From NCBI GenBank assembly GCA_049287505.1, contig JBAQFY010000444.1, forward strand, positions 1 to 29,720: a stretch of DNA of 29,720 nucleotides, in the 5' to 3' direction. This document shows positions 8,006 through 14,893 of this stretch, one piece after another (positions within the stretch are counted from its first letter, which is position 1; every line of letters begins with the position of its first letter). The notes under the pieces were generated by a model. The model made no database searches. It was given only the letters and a program-made list of their open reading frames with translations, and was not told where the DNA came from. The position numbers and the translations under genes are program-made. The DNA is from NIOZ-UU13 sp049287505 (lineage in GTDB: Bacteria; Planctomycetota; Phycisphaerae; Sedimentisphaerales; Anaerobacaceae).

Positions 8006-8059
8006 ATGAGGCAGATTAACCGTGAAAATACCAGTTGTTGGTGGTGGCCTGCGGGATAG
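8006..8059 (+). CDS. trpL: trp operon leader peptide with three tandem Trp codons
   Basis: The 17-residue reading frame MRQINRENTSCWWWPAG ends in TAG at 8057-8059. Three consecutive TGG codons lie at 8039-8047, immediately before the first arm of the attenuator and upstream of trpE. Tryptophan is a rare residue, so three in a row in a short frame directly before trpE is diagnostic of a regulatory leader peptide. Its translation is expected to report the level of charged tRNA-Trp: stalling at 8039-8047 would cover segment 1. There is no Shine-Dalgarno sequence, and the predicted transcript starts only a few nucleotides upstream, so it may be translated as a leaderless message, as reported for trpL of Sinorhizobium meliloti. 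The reading frame is open further upstream, but that extension has no start signal. Confidence 0.85.
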   Translation: MRQINRENTSCWWWPAG

Positions 8060-8149
8060 ATTCCGACAGGCGAGCGGTAATTTGCTGTAAAAAAATTTGT
8101 TAGATTTGCTTAGAAACGCAGCCTGTTGGAAAAGCAGGCTGCTTTTTTT
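8047..8149 (+). promoter_or_regulatory. Transcription attenuator of the trp operon (segments 1-4)
   Basis: Segment 1 (8047-8055, GCCTGCGGG) pairs with segment 2 (8062-8071, TCCGACAGGC) in nine pairs with one bulged A. Segment 2 can instead pair with segment 3 (8121-8129, GCCTGTTGG) in nine contiguous pairs including one G-U. Segment 3 also forms the left arm of the terminator with segment 4 (8135-8142). The helices are mutually exclusive. Segment 1 begins at the last base of the third Trp codon, so a ribosome stalled there blocks 1:2, allows 2:3 and prevents termination. With plentiful Trp-tRNA the ribosome reaches the TAG and the terminator forms. The geometry is that of the E. coli trp attenuator. 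Confidence 0.85.
8118..8149 (+). terminator. Intrinsic terminator (attenuator 3:4 helix)
   Basis: GCAGCCTG (8118-8125) pairs perfectly with CAGGCTGC (8135-8142), extended by one U-G pair, with the loop rich in A, and is followed directly by seven T residues (8143-8149). It lies between the leader peptide and trpE and should stop transcription when tryptophan is abundant. Confidence 0.9.
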
Positions 8150-8202
8150 GTTTGTATTTTTGGCAATTTGGCAATAGAAAGTACCGATAAAAGGTTGAGA
8201 TT

Positions 8203-9798
8203 ATGGAAGACTACAGGCAAATAATAAACGGCGCCAAGCCGGGCCAAATCGTGCCTATTGTAAAACGGATAGATATTAAGGAGCCGGTGGTTTTTTTCGC
8301 CAAGCTCAGCGACTACGGCCTGGCTAAAAACTGCTGTTTGTTTGAGTCAAGAGAACACCTTGCCGGCTTTACAGAACTAAGCTTTGGCACAGCAAAGCCC
8401 GCACTTTACCTTACCGGCACCGGTGCTGATTTTACTATCAAGGCCCTGAACAATACCGGCAGGCGCATGTTAGGATATTTAGCCATCCAAAAAGAGAGAT
8501 TTGCTTTTTGCGAATCGGTTGAATTCAGTTCGGAGTTGATTACAGGCCGAATCAAACAAGTCCAGGGAGTGGTTGACGAGCAAACACGGCTGACGAGCAC
8601 AAACCAAATGGATGTGTTAAGGGCGGTTACTTTTGCGTTTCGCCTTGCCAGTAAGCCATTTCGTGTTACCTGTGGATTGCTTGGAGCTTTAAGCTACGAT
8701 TTTATTGACCAATTCGAAAAACTCCCGACGAGCAATAAAGACCTTCTGGGCAATCCTGATTATGAGCTGTACTTTGCCGACAATATCTTTCTAATGGACC
8801 ATGAGAGTGGTCAAGGTTATGTGATTGTCAATTGTATGATAACGGACGGCGACCGAGAGGCCGCAATTGCCGAGGCGCAGAATTGTTTCGACTACTATTT
8901 CAATATTGTGAGATTTGATGCACCGAAGGGTCAAAGGCATACCGGCACGCTCCCATCTGCCTCAACTGATACCGAACAGCCGGAATATGAAAAAATGGTA
9001 AGAGATGCAAAAAAGCACATTATCGATGGTGATATTTTTCAGGTGGTTCTGAGCAGGACAATAACGGAGCCCTGCCCGGATGAGCCGCTGGATGTTTATA
9101 AACGGCTGCGGGTATTGAATCCTTCGCCATATATGTTTTATCTGAATACGCCTAATACAATACTGATGGGTTCAAGTCCGGAGCTGAATCTTCGTGTCAG
9201 CGGGACCGAGAATCGCAATGTTGAGATTAGGCCGATAGCCGGTACGAAACCAAGGGGCCGCGTGGGCAAGAAAATCGATGCCGATACGGATTTTAGATAC
9301 GAGGCAGAGCTTAAGCTCGACCGTAAGGAATTGGCTGAGCATATAATGTTAGTTGATTTGGCACGGAACGATATTGCTCGCGTGGCTGAGCCGGGCAGCA
9401 GAGTTGTTACTGAGCTGCTGACAGTGGAGAAGTACGAATCGGTCCAGCATTTGGTCAGTAATGTCAAAGGTACGCTCGCCAAAAAGCTTGATGCGTTGAG
9501 TGCGTATCTTGCCACGATGAATATGGGGACACTTACAGGGGCTCCGAAGATTGAAGCAATGAAACTGATACGTCTTCTGGAAAAAACCAAACGCGGTTAC
9601 TACGGCGGAGCTGTTTGTTATTTGACGGTTGATGGCCAATTTGATAGTTGTATTACTATAAGAAGCTTACAGGTCAGGAACCATATCGCTTATATCCGAG
9701 TCGGTGCGGGTATTGTGCACGATAGTGTCCCGAAGACAGAATTTGAGGAGACCGAACATAAAGCAGGGTCGTGTTTGCGTGCGATACGCGGAGAGTAA
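8203..9798 (+). CDS. trpE: Anthranilate synthase component I
   Basis: TrpE makes anthranilate from chorismate with ammonia supplied by TrpG. The 531-residue protein has the N-terminal regulatory motif LFES (residues 46-49, equivalent to the LLES Trp-feedback site of enteric TrpE). The catalytic half contains FQVVLSRTI, NPSPYMFYL, SSPELNL, IRPIAGTKPRGR, ELAEHIMLVDLARND, NMGTLTGAPKIEAMKLI and GAGIVHDSVPKTEFEET. Several of these follow the enteric/proteobacterial TrpE pattern (MNMGTLSGAPK, AGAGVVLDSVP) rather than the form with ATFPAGTVSGAPK. An AGGTTGAG ribosome site precedes the ATG. The gene is under the attenuator just upstream. trpG follows after 61 nt containing a palindromic repeat. Confidence 0.96.
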   Translation: MEDYRQIINGAKPGQIVPIVKRIDIKEPVVFFAKLSDYGLAKNCCLFESREHLAGFTELSFGTAKPALYLTGTGADFTIKALNNTGRRMLGYLAIQKERFAFCESVEFSSELITGRIKQVQGVVDEQTRLTSTNQMDVLRAVTFAFRLASKPFRVTCGLLGALSYDFIDQFEKLPTSNKDLLGNPDYELYFADNIFLMDHESGQGYVIVNCMITDGDREAAIAEAQNCFDYYFNIVRFDAPKGQRHTGTLPSASTDTEQPEYEKMVRDAKKHIIDGDIFQVVLSRTITEPCPDEPLDVYKRLRVLNPSPYMFYLNTPNTILMGSSPELNLRVSGTENRNVEIRPIAGTKPRGRVGKKIDADTDFRYEAELKLDRKELAEHIMLVDLARNDIARVAEPGSRVVTELLTVEKYESVQHLVSNVKGTLAKKLDALSAYLATMNMGTLTGAPKIEAMKLIRLLEKTKRGYYGGAVCYLTVDGQFDSCITIRSLQVRNHIAYIRVGAGIVHDSVPKTEFEETEHKAGSCLRAIRGE

Positions 9799-9811
9799 AA
9801 TCAAAAGAAAA

Positions 9812-9837
9812 TGGATTCCCGCTTTCGCGGGAATGAC
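9812..9837. repeat. GGATTCCCGC/GCGGGAATGAC palindromic repeat, copy 2
   Basis: This intact hairpin unit sits in the 61-nt trpE-trpG junction inside the operon. It has the same stem as the copies near 3986 and 24772, with loop TTTC. There is no T-run after it, so it is not an obvious terminator, though it could stabilise or process the mRNA. Confidence 0.85.
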
Positions 9838-9859
9838 AAATAAGTAAGAAAGACGTCCT

Positions 9860-10471
9860 ATGGAAAGTATAAGTAGAAAAGTTTTGTTCATCGACAATTT
9901 TGATTCGTTTACGTATAATCTTGTCGATGATTTTTGCAAGCGCAACTGCCAGGCCAAGGTTTACCGGGCCGACACTGCACTTGAAGAGCTTAAAGTGTTA
10001 GCTGAAAAATTTGAACCTGACCTGCTTGTGATTTCTCCGGGGCCGGGCACGCCGGATACGGCTGGTGTCTCGCTCTCGGCGGTAGGTTACTTCAAAGACA
10101 AACTGCCGATATTGGGCGTGTGCTTAGGTCATCAGGTGATTGTGCAGCATTTTGGCGGTAAAATCGGCCATGCGCCGGAACCAATGCACGGCAAGCCCTC
10201 AAGAATAACTCACAATGAAAAGGACATATTTGCCGGTGTCGAAAATCCATTACAGGCGGGGAGATATCATAGTCTTGTCGCCTTGGAGGTACCGGATTGT
10301 TTAGAGAAAACCGCAGAGTTCGAGGGAATTGTTATGGGAGTTCGCCATAAGGAGCTTCCGATATTCGGCGTGCAGTTTCATCCGGAGAGTATTTTGACCC
10401 CGGCAGGTGGTAAGATAATTGAGAACGTGTTGTCGATAGCGGAAAAACAGAAAGTGAGGAGCCAAGGGTAA
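9860..10471 (+). CDS. trpG: Anthranilate synthase component II, glutamine amidotransferase
   Basis: TrpG hydrolyses glutamine and passes ammonia to TrpE. The 203-residue class I amidotransferase has the N-terminal IDNFDSFTYNLVD motif, the oxyanion motif SPGPGTP, the nucleophile elbow GVCLGHQ (catalytic Cys) and the His/Glu pair in FHPESILT. HGKPSRITH and RYHSLV fit TrpG/PabA. Length shows a stand-alone glutaminase, not a TrpG-TrpD fusion. The ribosome site is weak (AAGA), so translation may depend on trpE coupling. In some bacteria one TrpG also serves aminodeoxychorismate synthase; this cannot be decided here, but the position between trpE and trpD supports a main role in tryptophan synthesis. 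Confidence 0.95.
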   Translation: MESISRKVLFIDNFDSFTYNLVDDFCKRNCQAKVYRADTALEELKVLAEKFEPDLLVISPGPGTPDTAGVSLSAVGYFKDKLPILGVCLGHQVIVQHFGGKIGHAPEPMHGKPSRITHNEKDIFAGVENPLQAGRYHSLVALEVPDCLEKTAEFEGIVMGVRHKELPIFGVQFHPESILTPAGGKIIENVLSIAEKQKVRSQG

Positions 10472-10522
10472 AATTCGAAATCCGAAGCATGAAACTATGA
10501 AAAGCACGAGGCACTCCACAGA

Positions 10523-10595
10523 ACACCTTGCGATGGAAATTATAAATCCTCCGCAGTCCTGAGGACTCCTTACGGAGGACACCTTGAGGTGGAAA
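10523..10595. repeat. Direct repeat ACACCTTGxGxTGGAAA flanking a hairpin
   Basis: ACACCTTGCGATGGAAA (10523-10539) and ACACCTTGAGGTGGAAA (10579-10595) agree at 15 of 17 positions. Between them TCCTCCG (10547-10553) pairs with CGGAGGA (10573-10579), with a nested AGTCC/GGACT. The segment interrupts the longer palindromic repeat region. Confidence 0.6.
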
Positions 10596-10646
10596 CAAAT
10601 TCAAATGCCAAAAATATAAAATTCAAAACGTTTTGGTCATTTGAAT

Positions 10647-10670
10647 CCTTCGACGTTGCTCAGGACAGGT
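10647..10670. repeat. 24-nt nested insertion, CCTTCGAC...GCTCAGGACAGGT type, copy A
   Basis: It begins CCTTCGACGTT and ends GCTCAGGACAGGT, followed by TT. Close relatives lie at 13745-13770 and 13815-13838, each also followed by TT and each inside another palindromic repeat. Confidence 0.7.
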
Positions 10671-10748
10671 TTCGATATTGTTTAGTATTTCGGATTTCGA
10701 TATTCGGATTTTGTTTGTGAACTGTTTTAGTGTAATATGGAGTCGAAG

Positions 10749-11765
10749 ATGTCAGCAATAACCGAATACGTTAAGTCCTTAATTGAGGGTGAGGATTTGA
10801 GTTTTGAGCAGGCAACGGGTTTGCTGGATGCTATTTTTGAAGGTCAGGTGCCTGAAGCTCAAATTGCAGCATTTCTGACCGCAATGCGAATTAAAGGGCC
10901 AACTGCGCCGGAATTAGCAGGGCTTGCCAAATCGCTGCGAAGCCATGCTGTTGCTGTGGAGGTTGATATTGATAATCTGGTTGATACCTGCGGCACCGGT
11001 GGTGGAGCAATTAAAACGTCTAACATCTCGACGGCAGCGGCGATAGTGGCGGCCGGGGCGGGAGTTTATGTCGCCAAGCACGGCAATCGCGGGATAACCA
11101 GTAAGTGCGGCTCGGCTGACGTGCTTGAGGAGCTGGGTGTCAAAATCGATGCTTCAGCCCAAACTGTGGCCGAGTGCATAAAAGAGGCGCATATCGGATT
11201 TATGTACGCGCCTATGTTCCATCCGGCGATGAAATATGTTCAGCCGATACGTAAAAGCCTTGGATTTAGAACAGTCTTTAACATATTGGGGCCTTTAGCT
11301 AACCCGGCTAATGCGCAGAGGCAGATATTGGGTGTGGCCGATGAGAGTTTAATGCAGCTTGTTGCCGAGGCGCTTAAGCTGTTGGGCACACGGTTTGCAA
11401 TGGTGGTTCACAGTAATGGAATGGACGAGATAAGCACAGTAACAACCACCAAAATACTCGAACTAAAAGAGGGTCAAATCACAAGCAAAGAGTTGAACCC
11501 GGAAGAGTTAGGTATCGGGTTGGCCGATATAGAAGATTTAAGAGTGAGCGATGCCAAAACAAGCGCGAAGGTTTTAAGGGACATACTAAACGGAAAAGAA
11601 AGCGGGCCTCGCAAAGATATTGTTGTTCTGAATGCGGCGGCTGCGATAATCGCCGGCGGTCTGGCTGAAAATTTTGCTGCGGCAATCAAGTCGGCGGAGG
11701 CTTCGGTCAACGAAGGCAGGGCGTTAGCTTGTCTGGAGAAGTTAATAGAGGTCTCAAATAGTTAG
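10749..11765 (+). CDS. trpD: Anthranilate phosphoribosyltransferase
   Basis: TrpD joins anthranilate to phosphoribosyl pyrophosphate. The ATG at 10749 is preferred because GGAG stands 6 nt before it; an in-frame ATG at 10737 would add four residues and lacks a good ribosome site. The protein has about 338 residues, the usual size. Motifs are the N-terminal helical domain, the PRPP-binding loop DTCGTGGG, then KTSNISTAAA, AKHGNRGITSKCGSADVLEELG and NILGPLANP. It is a stand-alone enzyme with no TrpG or TrpC fusion. trpF begins 27 nt downstream. The only odd point is the repeat-filled 265-nt gap upstream. Confidence 0.95.
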   Translation: MSAITEYVKSLIEGEDLSFEQATGLLDAIFEGQVPEAQIAAFLTAMRIKGPTAPELAGLAKSLRSHAVAVEVDIDNLVDTCGTGGGAIKTSNISTAAAIVAAGAGVYVAKHGNRGITSKCGSADVLEELGVKIDASAQTVAECIKEAHIGFMYAPMFHPAMKYVQPIRKSLGFRTVFNILGPLANPANAQRQILGVADESLMQLVAEALKLLGTRFAMVVHSNGMDEISTVTTTKILELKEGQITSKELNPEELGIGLADIEDLRVSDAKTSAKVLRDILNGKESGPRKDIVVLNAAAAIIAGGLAENFAAAIKSAEASVNEGRALACLEKLIEVSNS

Positions 11766-11792
11766 TCATGAATCGAATCACGAAATACGAAT

Positions 11793-12416
11793 ATGCTGAT
11801 ACTGAAAGTTAAAATTTGTGGTATTACCAATTACGAAGACGCTGCGGCGGCAATGGATATGGGTGCGGATATATTAGGCTTTAATTTTTATCCGGAAAGC
11901 CCAAGGTATATAATGCCGGAAAAAGCTGCGGGAATAATAAACAAACTGCCGGGTTTTATAGATACTGCAGGTGTGTTTGTAAATGCTTCGATAGAGAGCA
12001 TCGATGAGACAAAAAACCTTTGTTATTTAGACTGGGTCCAATTGCATGGTGACGAAGACCCGGAATTCTGTCGTTTATTGCTTTCTCATAATGTAAAGAC
12101 TTTGAAGGCGATACGTGTAAAAGACCAAACCGATATCAAGAAAGCCGAGAACTTTTTTACAGATGCTATTCTGCTGGATGCTTTCGACCCGCAGAAATAT
12201 GGCGGTACAGGCTTAACCTTCGACTGGAACATCATAGGGCATATCGGCAAGCGTGTTTTCTTGGCCGGTGGGATAAATCCGGATAACGCTGTCCAGGCGG
12301 TTAAATTAGGAGTTTATGGAATTGATGTTTGCAGCGGGATAGAAGCTGAGCCTGGTAAAAAAGACCATCAGAAAATGAAAAAACTATTTGAAAATATAAA
12401 GCACTTGCGAGGGTGA
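11793..12416 (+). CDS. trpF: Phosphoribosylanthranilate isomerase
   Basis: TrpF converts phosphoribosylanthranilate to the linear 1-carboxyphenylamino-deoxyribulose phosphate. The 207-residue single-domain TIM barrel shows the general-base Cys in VKICGIT, GFNFYPESPRYI, VQLHGDE and the catalytic Asp in ILLDAF, followed by the phosphate-binding loops LAGGINPDN and GIDVCSGIE. It is not fused to TrpC, and no TrpC is found beside it. It follows trpD closely; trpB is separated by 106 nt holding two hairpins. Confidence 0.94.
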   Translation: MLILKVKICGITNYEDAAAAMDMGADILGFNFYPESPRYIMPEKAAGIINKLPGFIDTAGVFVNASIESIDETKNLCYLDWVQLHGDEDPEFCRLLLSHNVKTLKAIRVKDQTDIKKAENFFTDAILLDAFDPQKYGGTGLTFDWNIIGHIGKRVFLAGGINPDNAVQAVKLGVYGIDVCSGIEAEPGKKDHQKMKKLFENIKHLRG

Positions 12417-12426
12417 GGACAAGAAA

Positions 12427-12485
12427 CCACACACTTACGTGTGGGGAATGTCAGAAAAAGGATACCACACATGTGAATGTGTGGT
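12427..12485 (+). other. Two related hairpins between trpF and trpB
   Basis: Hairpin one pairs CCACAC (12427-12432) with GTGTGG (12439-12444). Hairpin two pairs ACCACACAT (12464-12472) with ATGTGTGGT (12477-12485) around a GTGA tetraloop of GNRA type. Both share the CCACACA arm, as if one copied the other. There is no T-run, so they look more like mRNA processing or stability elements than terminators. Confidence 0.6.
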
Positions 12486-12522
12486 GGTGGACTGCGCATA
12501 TACACAACACGAGGAACAAGGT

Positions 12523-13701
12523 ATGAAATACAAGGGCAGGTTCGGGGATTATGGCGGTTTCTATGTGCCGGAGGTTTTGATACCGGTATTGGAAGAGCTG
12601 GAAGAGGCTTTTTATCGTTTCTATGAAGACCGGCAGTTTGTAACGGAGCTGGCGAAGCTTTCGAGAGAATATGCCGGCAGGCCCAGCCCTCTTTATTATG
12701 CGAAAAGATTCAGCGAGCATGTCGGTTTCAAGGTCTATCTAAAACGCGAGGACCTTCTGCACGGCGGAGCACACAAGGTCAACAATACGCTCGGACAGGG
12801 CCTTTTAGCCAAATATATGGGCAAGACCAAGCTCATTGCCGAGACCGGCGCCGGCCAGCACGGTCTGGCTACGGCGATGATTGGAGCCTTGTTCGGGATG
12901 GAAACGAAAATCTTTATGGGCGTAATCGATATCGAGCGGCAGAGTGTCAACGTTCATAAGATGAAACTCTGCGGGGCAGAAGTGATTGGCGTTGAAGGCG
13001 GTACAGGGACATTGAAAGATGCCATCAACGATGCGCTTCGTTACTGGACGGCTCACGTTACCGATACGTTTTATCTTTTCGGCTCAGCCTGTGGGCCGCA
13101 TCCGTATCCCACGATAGTGAAGCATTTTCAAACCTGTATCGGCAAAGAGGCCAGGCAACAATGCCTCGAACAGTTCGGCAAACTGCCGGATATGGTTGTG
13201 GCTTGTGTAGGCGGAGGTAGTAATGCAATAGGTATTTTCTCCGGCTTTATAGATGACAAAGACGTCAGACTAATTGGTGTTGAAGCCGGCGGCAGGAGCC
13301 TGAGCAGTGGTAAGCATGCTGCGACACTTGTAGCCGGCAGGGTCGGCATCCTGCACGGTGCAAAGGCCTATCTGCTGCAGGATGAGGAGGGACAGATTCG
13401 TGATACCGAATCGGTAAGTGCGGGGCTGGATTATCCGGCAGTTGGGCCGGAACATTGCCTGCTCAAAGATACCGGCAGGGCAGAATACGTTGCGGCAGAA
13501 GACGAGGAGGTGCTCGACGCATTCGGGCTGCTGAGCAAAAGTGAGGGGATACTGCCGGCCCTGGAAAGCGCGCATGCTTTAGCCTATCTTGTCAGCCAAA
13601 AGGGAAAGCTGGACGCTGACCAGATAGCAGTAGTGAGCCTTTCAGGCCGAGGTGATAAAGATGTTTCAATTGTGGAGAAACGCAGACCCCTGCAAAATTG
13701 A
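12523..13701 (+). CDS. trpB: Tryptophan synthase beta subunit
   Basis: TrpB condenses indole with serine using PLP. The ATG at 12523 is chosen because GAGGAACAAGG precedes it and the protein then starts MKYKGRFGDYGGFYVPE as in family members; the frame is open further upstream but runs through the two hairpins. The protein has 392 residues. Visible features are KREDLLHGGAHKVNN (Schiff-base Lys), ETGAGQHG, GSACGPHPYP (commonly GSVxGPHPYP), the PLP-phosphate loop GGGSNA and LSGRGDKD at the C-terminus. The pattern is the TrpB1 type that partners TrpA, encoded next. Confidence 0.96.
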   Translation: MKYKGRFGDYGGFYVPEVLIPVLEELEEAFYRFYEDRQFVTELAKLSREYAGRPSPLYYAKRFSEHVGFKVYLKREDLLHGGAHKVNNTLGQGLLAKYMGKTKLIAETGAGQHGLATAMIGALFGMETKIFMGVIDIERQSVNVHKMKLCGAEVIGVEGGTGTLKDAINDALRYWTAHVTDTFYLFGSACGPHPYPTIVKHFQTCIGKEARQQCLEQFGKLPDMVVACVGGGSNAIGIFSGFIDDKDVRLIGVEAGGRSLSSGKHAATLVAGRVGILHGAKAYLLQDEEGQIRDTESVSAGLDYPAVGPEHCLLKDTGRAEYVAAEDEEVLDAFGLLSKSEGILPALESAHALAYLVSQKGKLDADQIAVVSLSGRGDKDVSIVEKRRPLQN

Positions 13702-13744
13702 CTATTACTTTGTCAAGCATGCTTTGAGGGTTGTCATTCCGCAC

Positions 13745-13770
13745 CCATTCGGCTTTGCTCAGGGCAGGCT
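13745..13770. repeat. 26-nt nested insertion in hairpin loop, copy B
   Basis: It begins CCATTCGGCTT and ends GCTCAGGGCAGGCT, followed by TT. Removing it restores the loop CCGCAC-TTGATGCGG seen uninterrupted at 24724-24738, so the boundaries are exact. Confidence 0.75.
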
Positions 13771-13814
13771 TTGATGCGGAATCCGGTACCATCCAACAAG
13801 TCTGGATTCCCGCT

Positions 13815-13838
13815 CCTTTGACCTTGCTCAGGACAGGT
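13815..13838. repeat. 24-nt nested insertion in hairpin loop, copy C
   Basis: It begins CCTTTGACCTT and ends GCTCAGGACAGGT, followed by TT. Removing it restores CCCGCT-TTCGCGGG, the loop of the intact units at 9812 and 24772. Confidence 0.78.
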
Positions 13839-13922
13839 TTCGCGGGAATGACAAACCATCGTTTGAGCCTTGATAAACCGCTACTGTCTATTGACTATTT
13901 GAACAAAAGAAGGATTTTTTCG

Positions 13923-14732
13923 ATGAAGACATACAAGCAGGTTTTTTCGGAACTAAAAGAACAAAATAGGGCGGCCTTGATACCGTTTTTCGTGATAGGT
14001 GACCCTGATTTTGATACGAGTCTTGCGATTGTAAAAACAGCTATTGATGCCGGGGCTGATATACTTGAATTGGGGATACCCTTTTCCGACCCGATAGCAG
14101 ATGGGCCGACAATTCAAAGGGCTGATATTCGCGCAATGAGGAGCGGGATGAATTTGGGAAAGGCCTTAGAGTTTATTCAAAAGGTCAAGGATTACAGGGA
14201 TGTTCCAATCGGACTGTTGATGTACTACAACCTGGTTTATCAGTATGGCATAGAGAAATTCTTCAACGATTTCCACAAGGCCGGCGTCAACAGCGTTCTG
14301 GTTGCCGATTTGAGTATAGATGACGCCGATGAAATTGTAGGACCTGCTAAATCAGCGGGACTTGATACGGTTTTTATGGTAACGCCGGTTACCAACCCTG
14401 AGAGAATGAAGCTGATAGCATCCAGAACTACCGGCTTTATCTATACCGTTTCACTGTTGGGTGTTACCGGCAGCAGAGAGAAGCTCTCCGGTAGGGTCGA
14501 AGGGCTGGTCGGCAAATTGAAGAAGCTCACCAGTGTGCCGGTGTGCGTGGGTTTTGGAATCAGCAAACCCGAACATGCGGCAACTGTCGCTAAGGCAGGG
14601 GCCGACGGGGTGATAATCGGCTCAAAAATAGTAGGATTGATAGAGGATAACCTGGACGACAGAGAGAAATGCTTAGCTGAAATTTCAACTTTTTTGAGTG
14701 AAGTCAAGGGTGCAATTTCAGCCCGGACGTAG
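13923..14732 (+). CDS. trpA: Tryptophan synthase alpha subunit
   Basis: TrpA cleaves indole-3-glycerol phosphate to indole and glyceraldehyde-3-phosphate; indole passes to TrpB. The ATG at 13923 has an AGAAGGA ribosome site 8 nt upstream and gives a 269-residue protein with a normal N-terminus (MKTYKQVFSELKEQNRAAL). The frame extends upstream to 13731, but only through the palindromic repeat. Motifs are IPFFVIGDPD, the catalytic Glu in LELGIPFSDP and catalytic Asp in DPIADGP, the loop VADLSIDDA, TGFIYTVSLLGVTGSR and GFGISKPEHA. It is the last gene of the operon; no strong terminator is visible right after it. Confidence 0.96.
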   Translation: MKTYKQVFSELKEQNRAALIPFFVIGDPDFDTSLAIVKTAIDAGADILELGIPFSDPIADGPTIQRADIRAMRSGMNLGKALEFIQKVKDYRDVPIGLLMYYNLVYQYGIEKFFNDFHKAGVNSVLVADLSIDDADEIVGPAKSAGLDTVFMVTPVTNPERMKLIASRTTGFIYTVSLLGVTGSREKLSGRVEGLVGKLKKLTSVPVCVGFGISKPEHAATVAKAGADGVIIGSKIVGLIEDNLDDREKCLAEISTFLSEVKGAISART

Positions 14733-14893
14733 TTAGGAGAAGACCTGCGTTGGGCAGGAGCAGTATAGATTTTTGATGGTATCTGTTCTTGGGGTATCCA
14801 ACCTCCCGAACATCATCATTATTAGACTTTTTACAGATTATCGCAATAAAAGGTTATGTGTTTGCGTCTATACATAATGTACGTGAGCAGGGC

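Larger units (their letters stand above)
10472..10736. repeat. Composite palindromic repeat region between trpG and trpD
   Basis: This 265-nt gap has AAATTCGAAATCCGAAG at its left end and TTTCGGATTTCGATATTCGG at its right end, which are inverted copies of the AT-rich word family also seen at 2895-2962. Between them lie a central CAAAACGTTTTGG palindrome, a segment flanked by direct repeats (10523-10595) and a 24-nt insertion (10647-10670). No coding sequence is convincing. It interrupts an otherwise compact operon without an obvious terminator. Confidence 0.65.
13733..13852. repeat. Composite palindromic repeat between trpB and trpA, both arms interrupted
   Basis: The unit has two hairpin arms: GTCATTCCGCAC...TTGATGCGGAATCC and TGGATTCCCGCT...TTCGCGGGAATGAC. 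The same two-arm composite is intact at 24720-24797. Here each arm carries a short insertion at its loop (13745-13770 and 13815-13838). Confidence 0.85.

Noticed and set aside
7772..8059. A longer reading frame ending at the trp leader TAG
   Set aside because: Its first part overlaps the permease gene in another frame and has no start signal. Only the last 17 codons after the promoter make sense as a leader peptide.
8160..8202. Operator-like direct repeat TTTGGCAATTTGGCAA upstream of trpE
   Set aside because: Only two adjacent 8-nt units, with no dyad symmetry and no match to a TrpR-type operator; probably chance or slippage.
12439..12522. N-terminal extension of TrpB
   Set aside because: It runs through two hairpins, and TrpB normally begins near the GRFGDYGG segment; the ATG at 12523 has its own ribosome site.
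13731..13922. N-terminal extension of TrpA
   Set aside because: The extension is a translation of the palindromic repeat and its insertions. TrpA homology and the ribosome site support the ATG at 13923.
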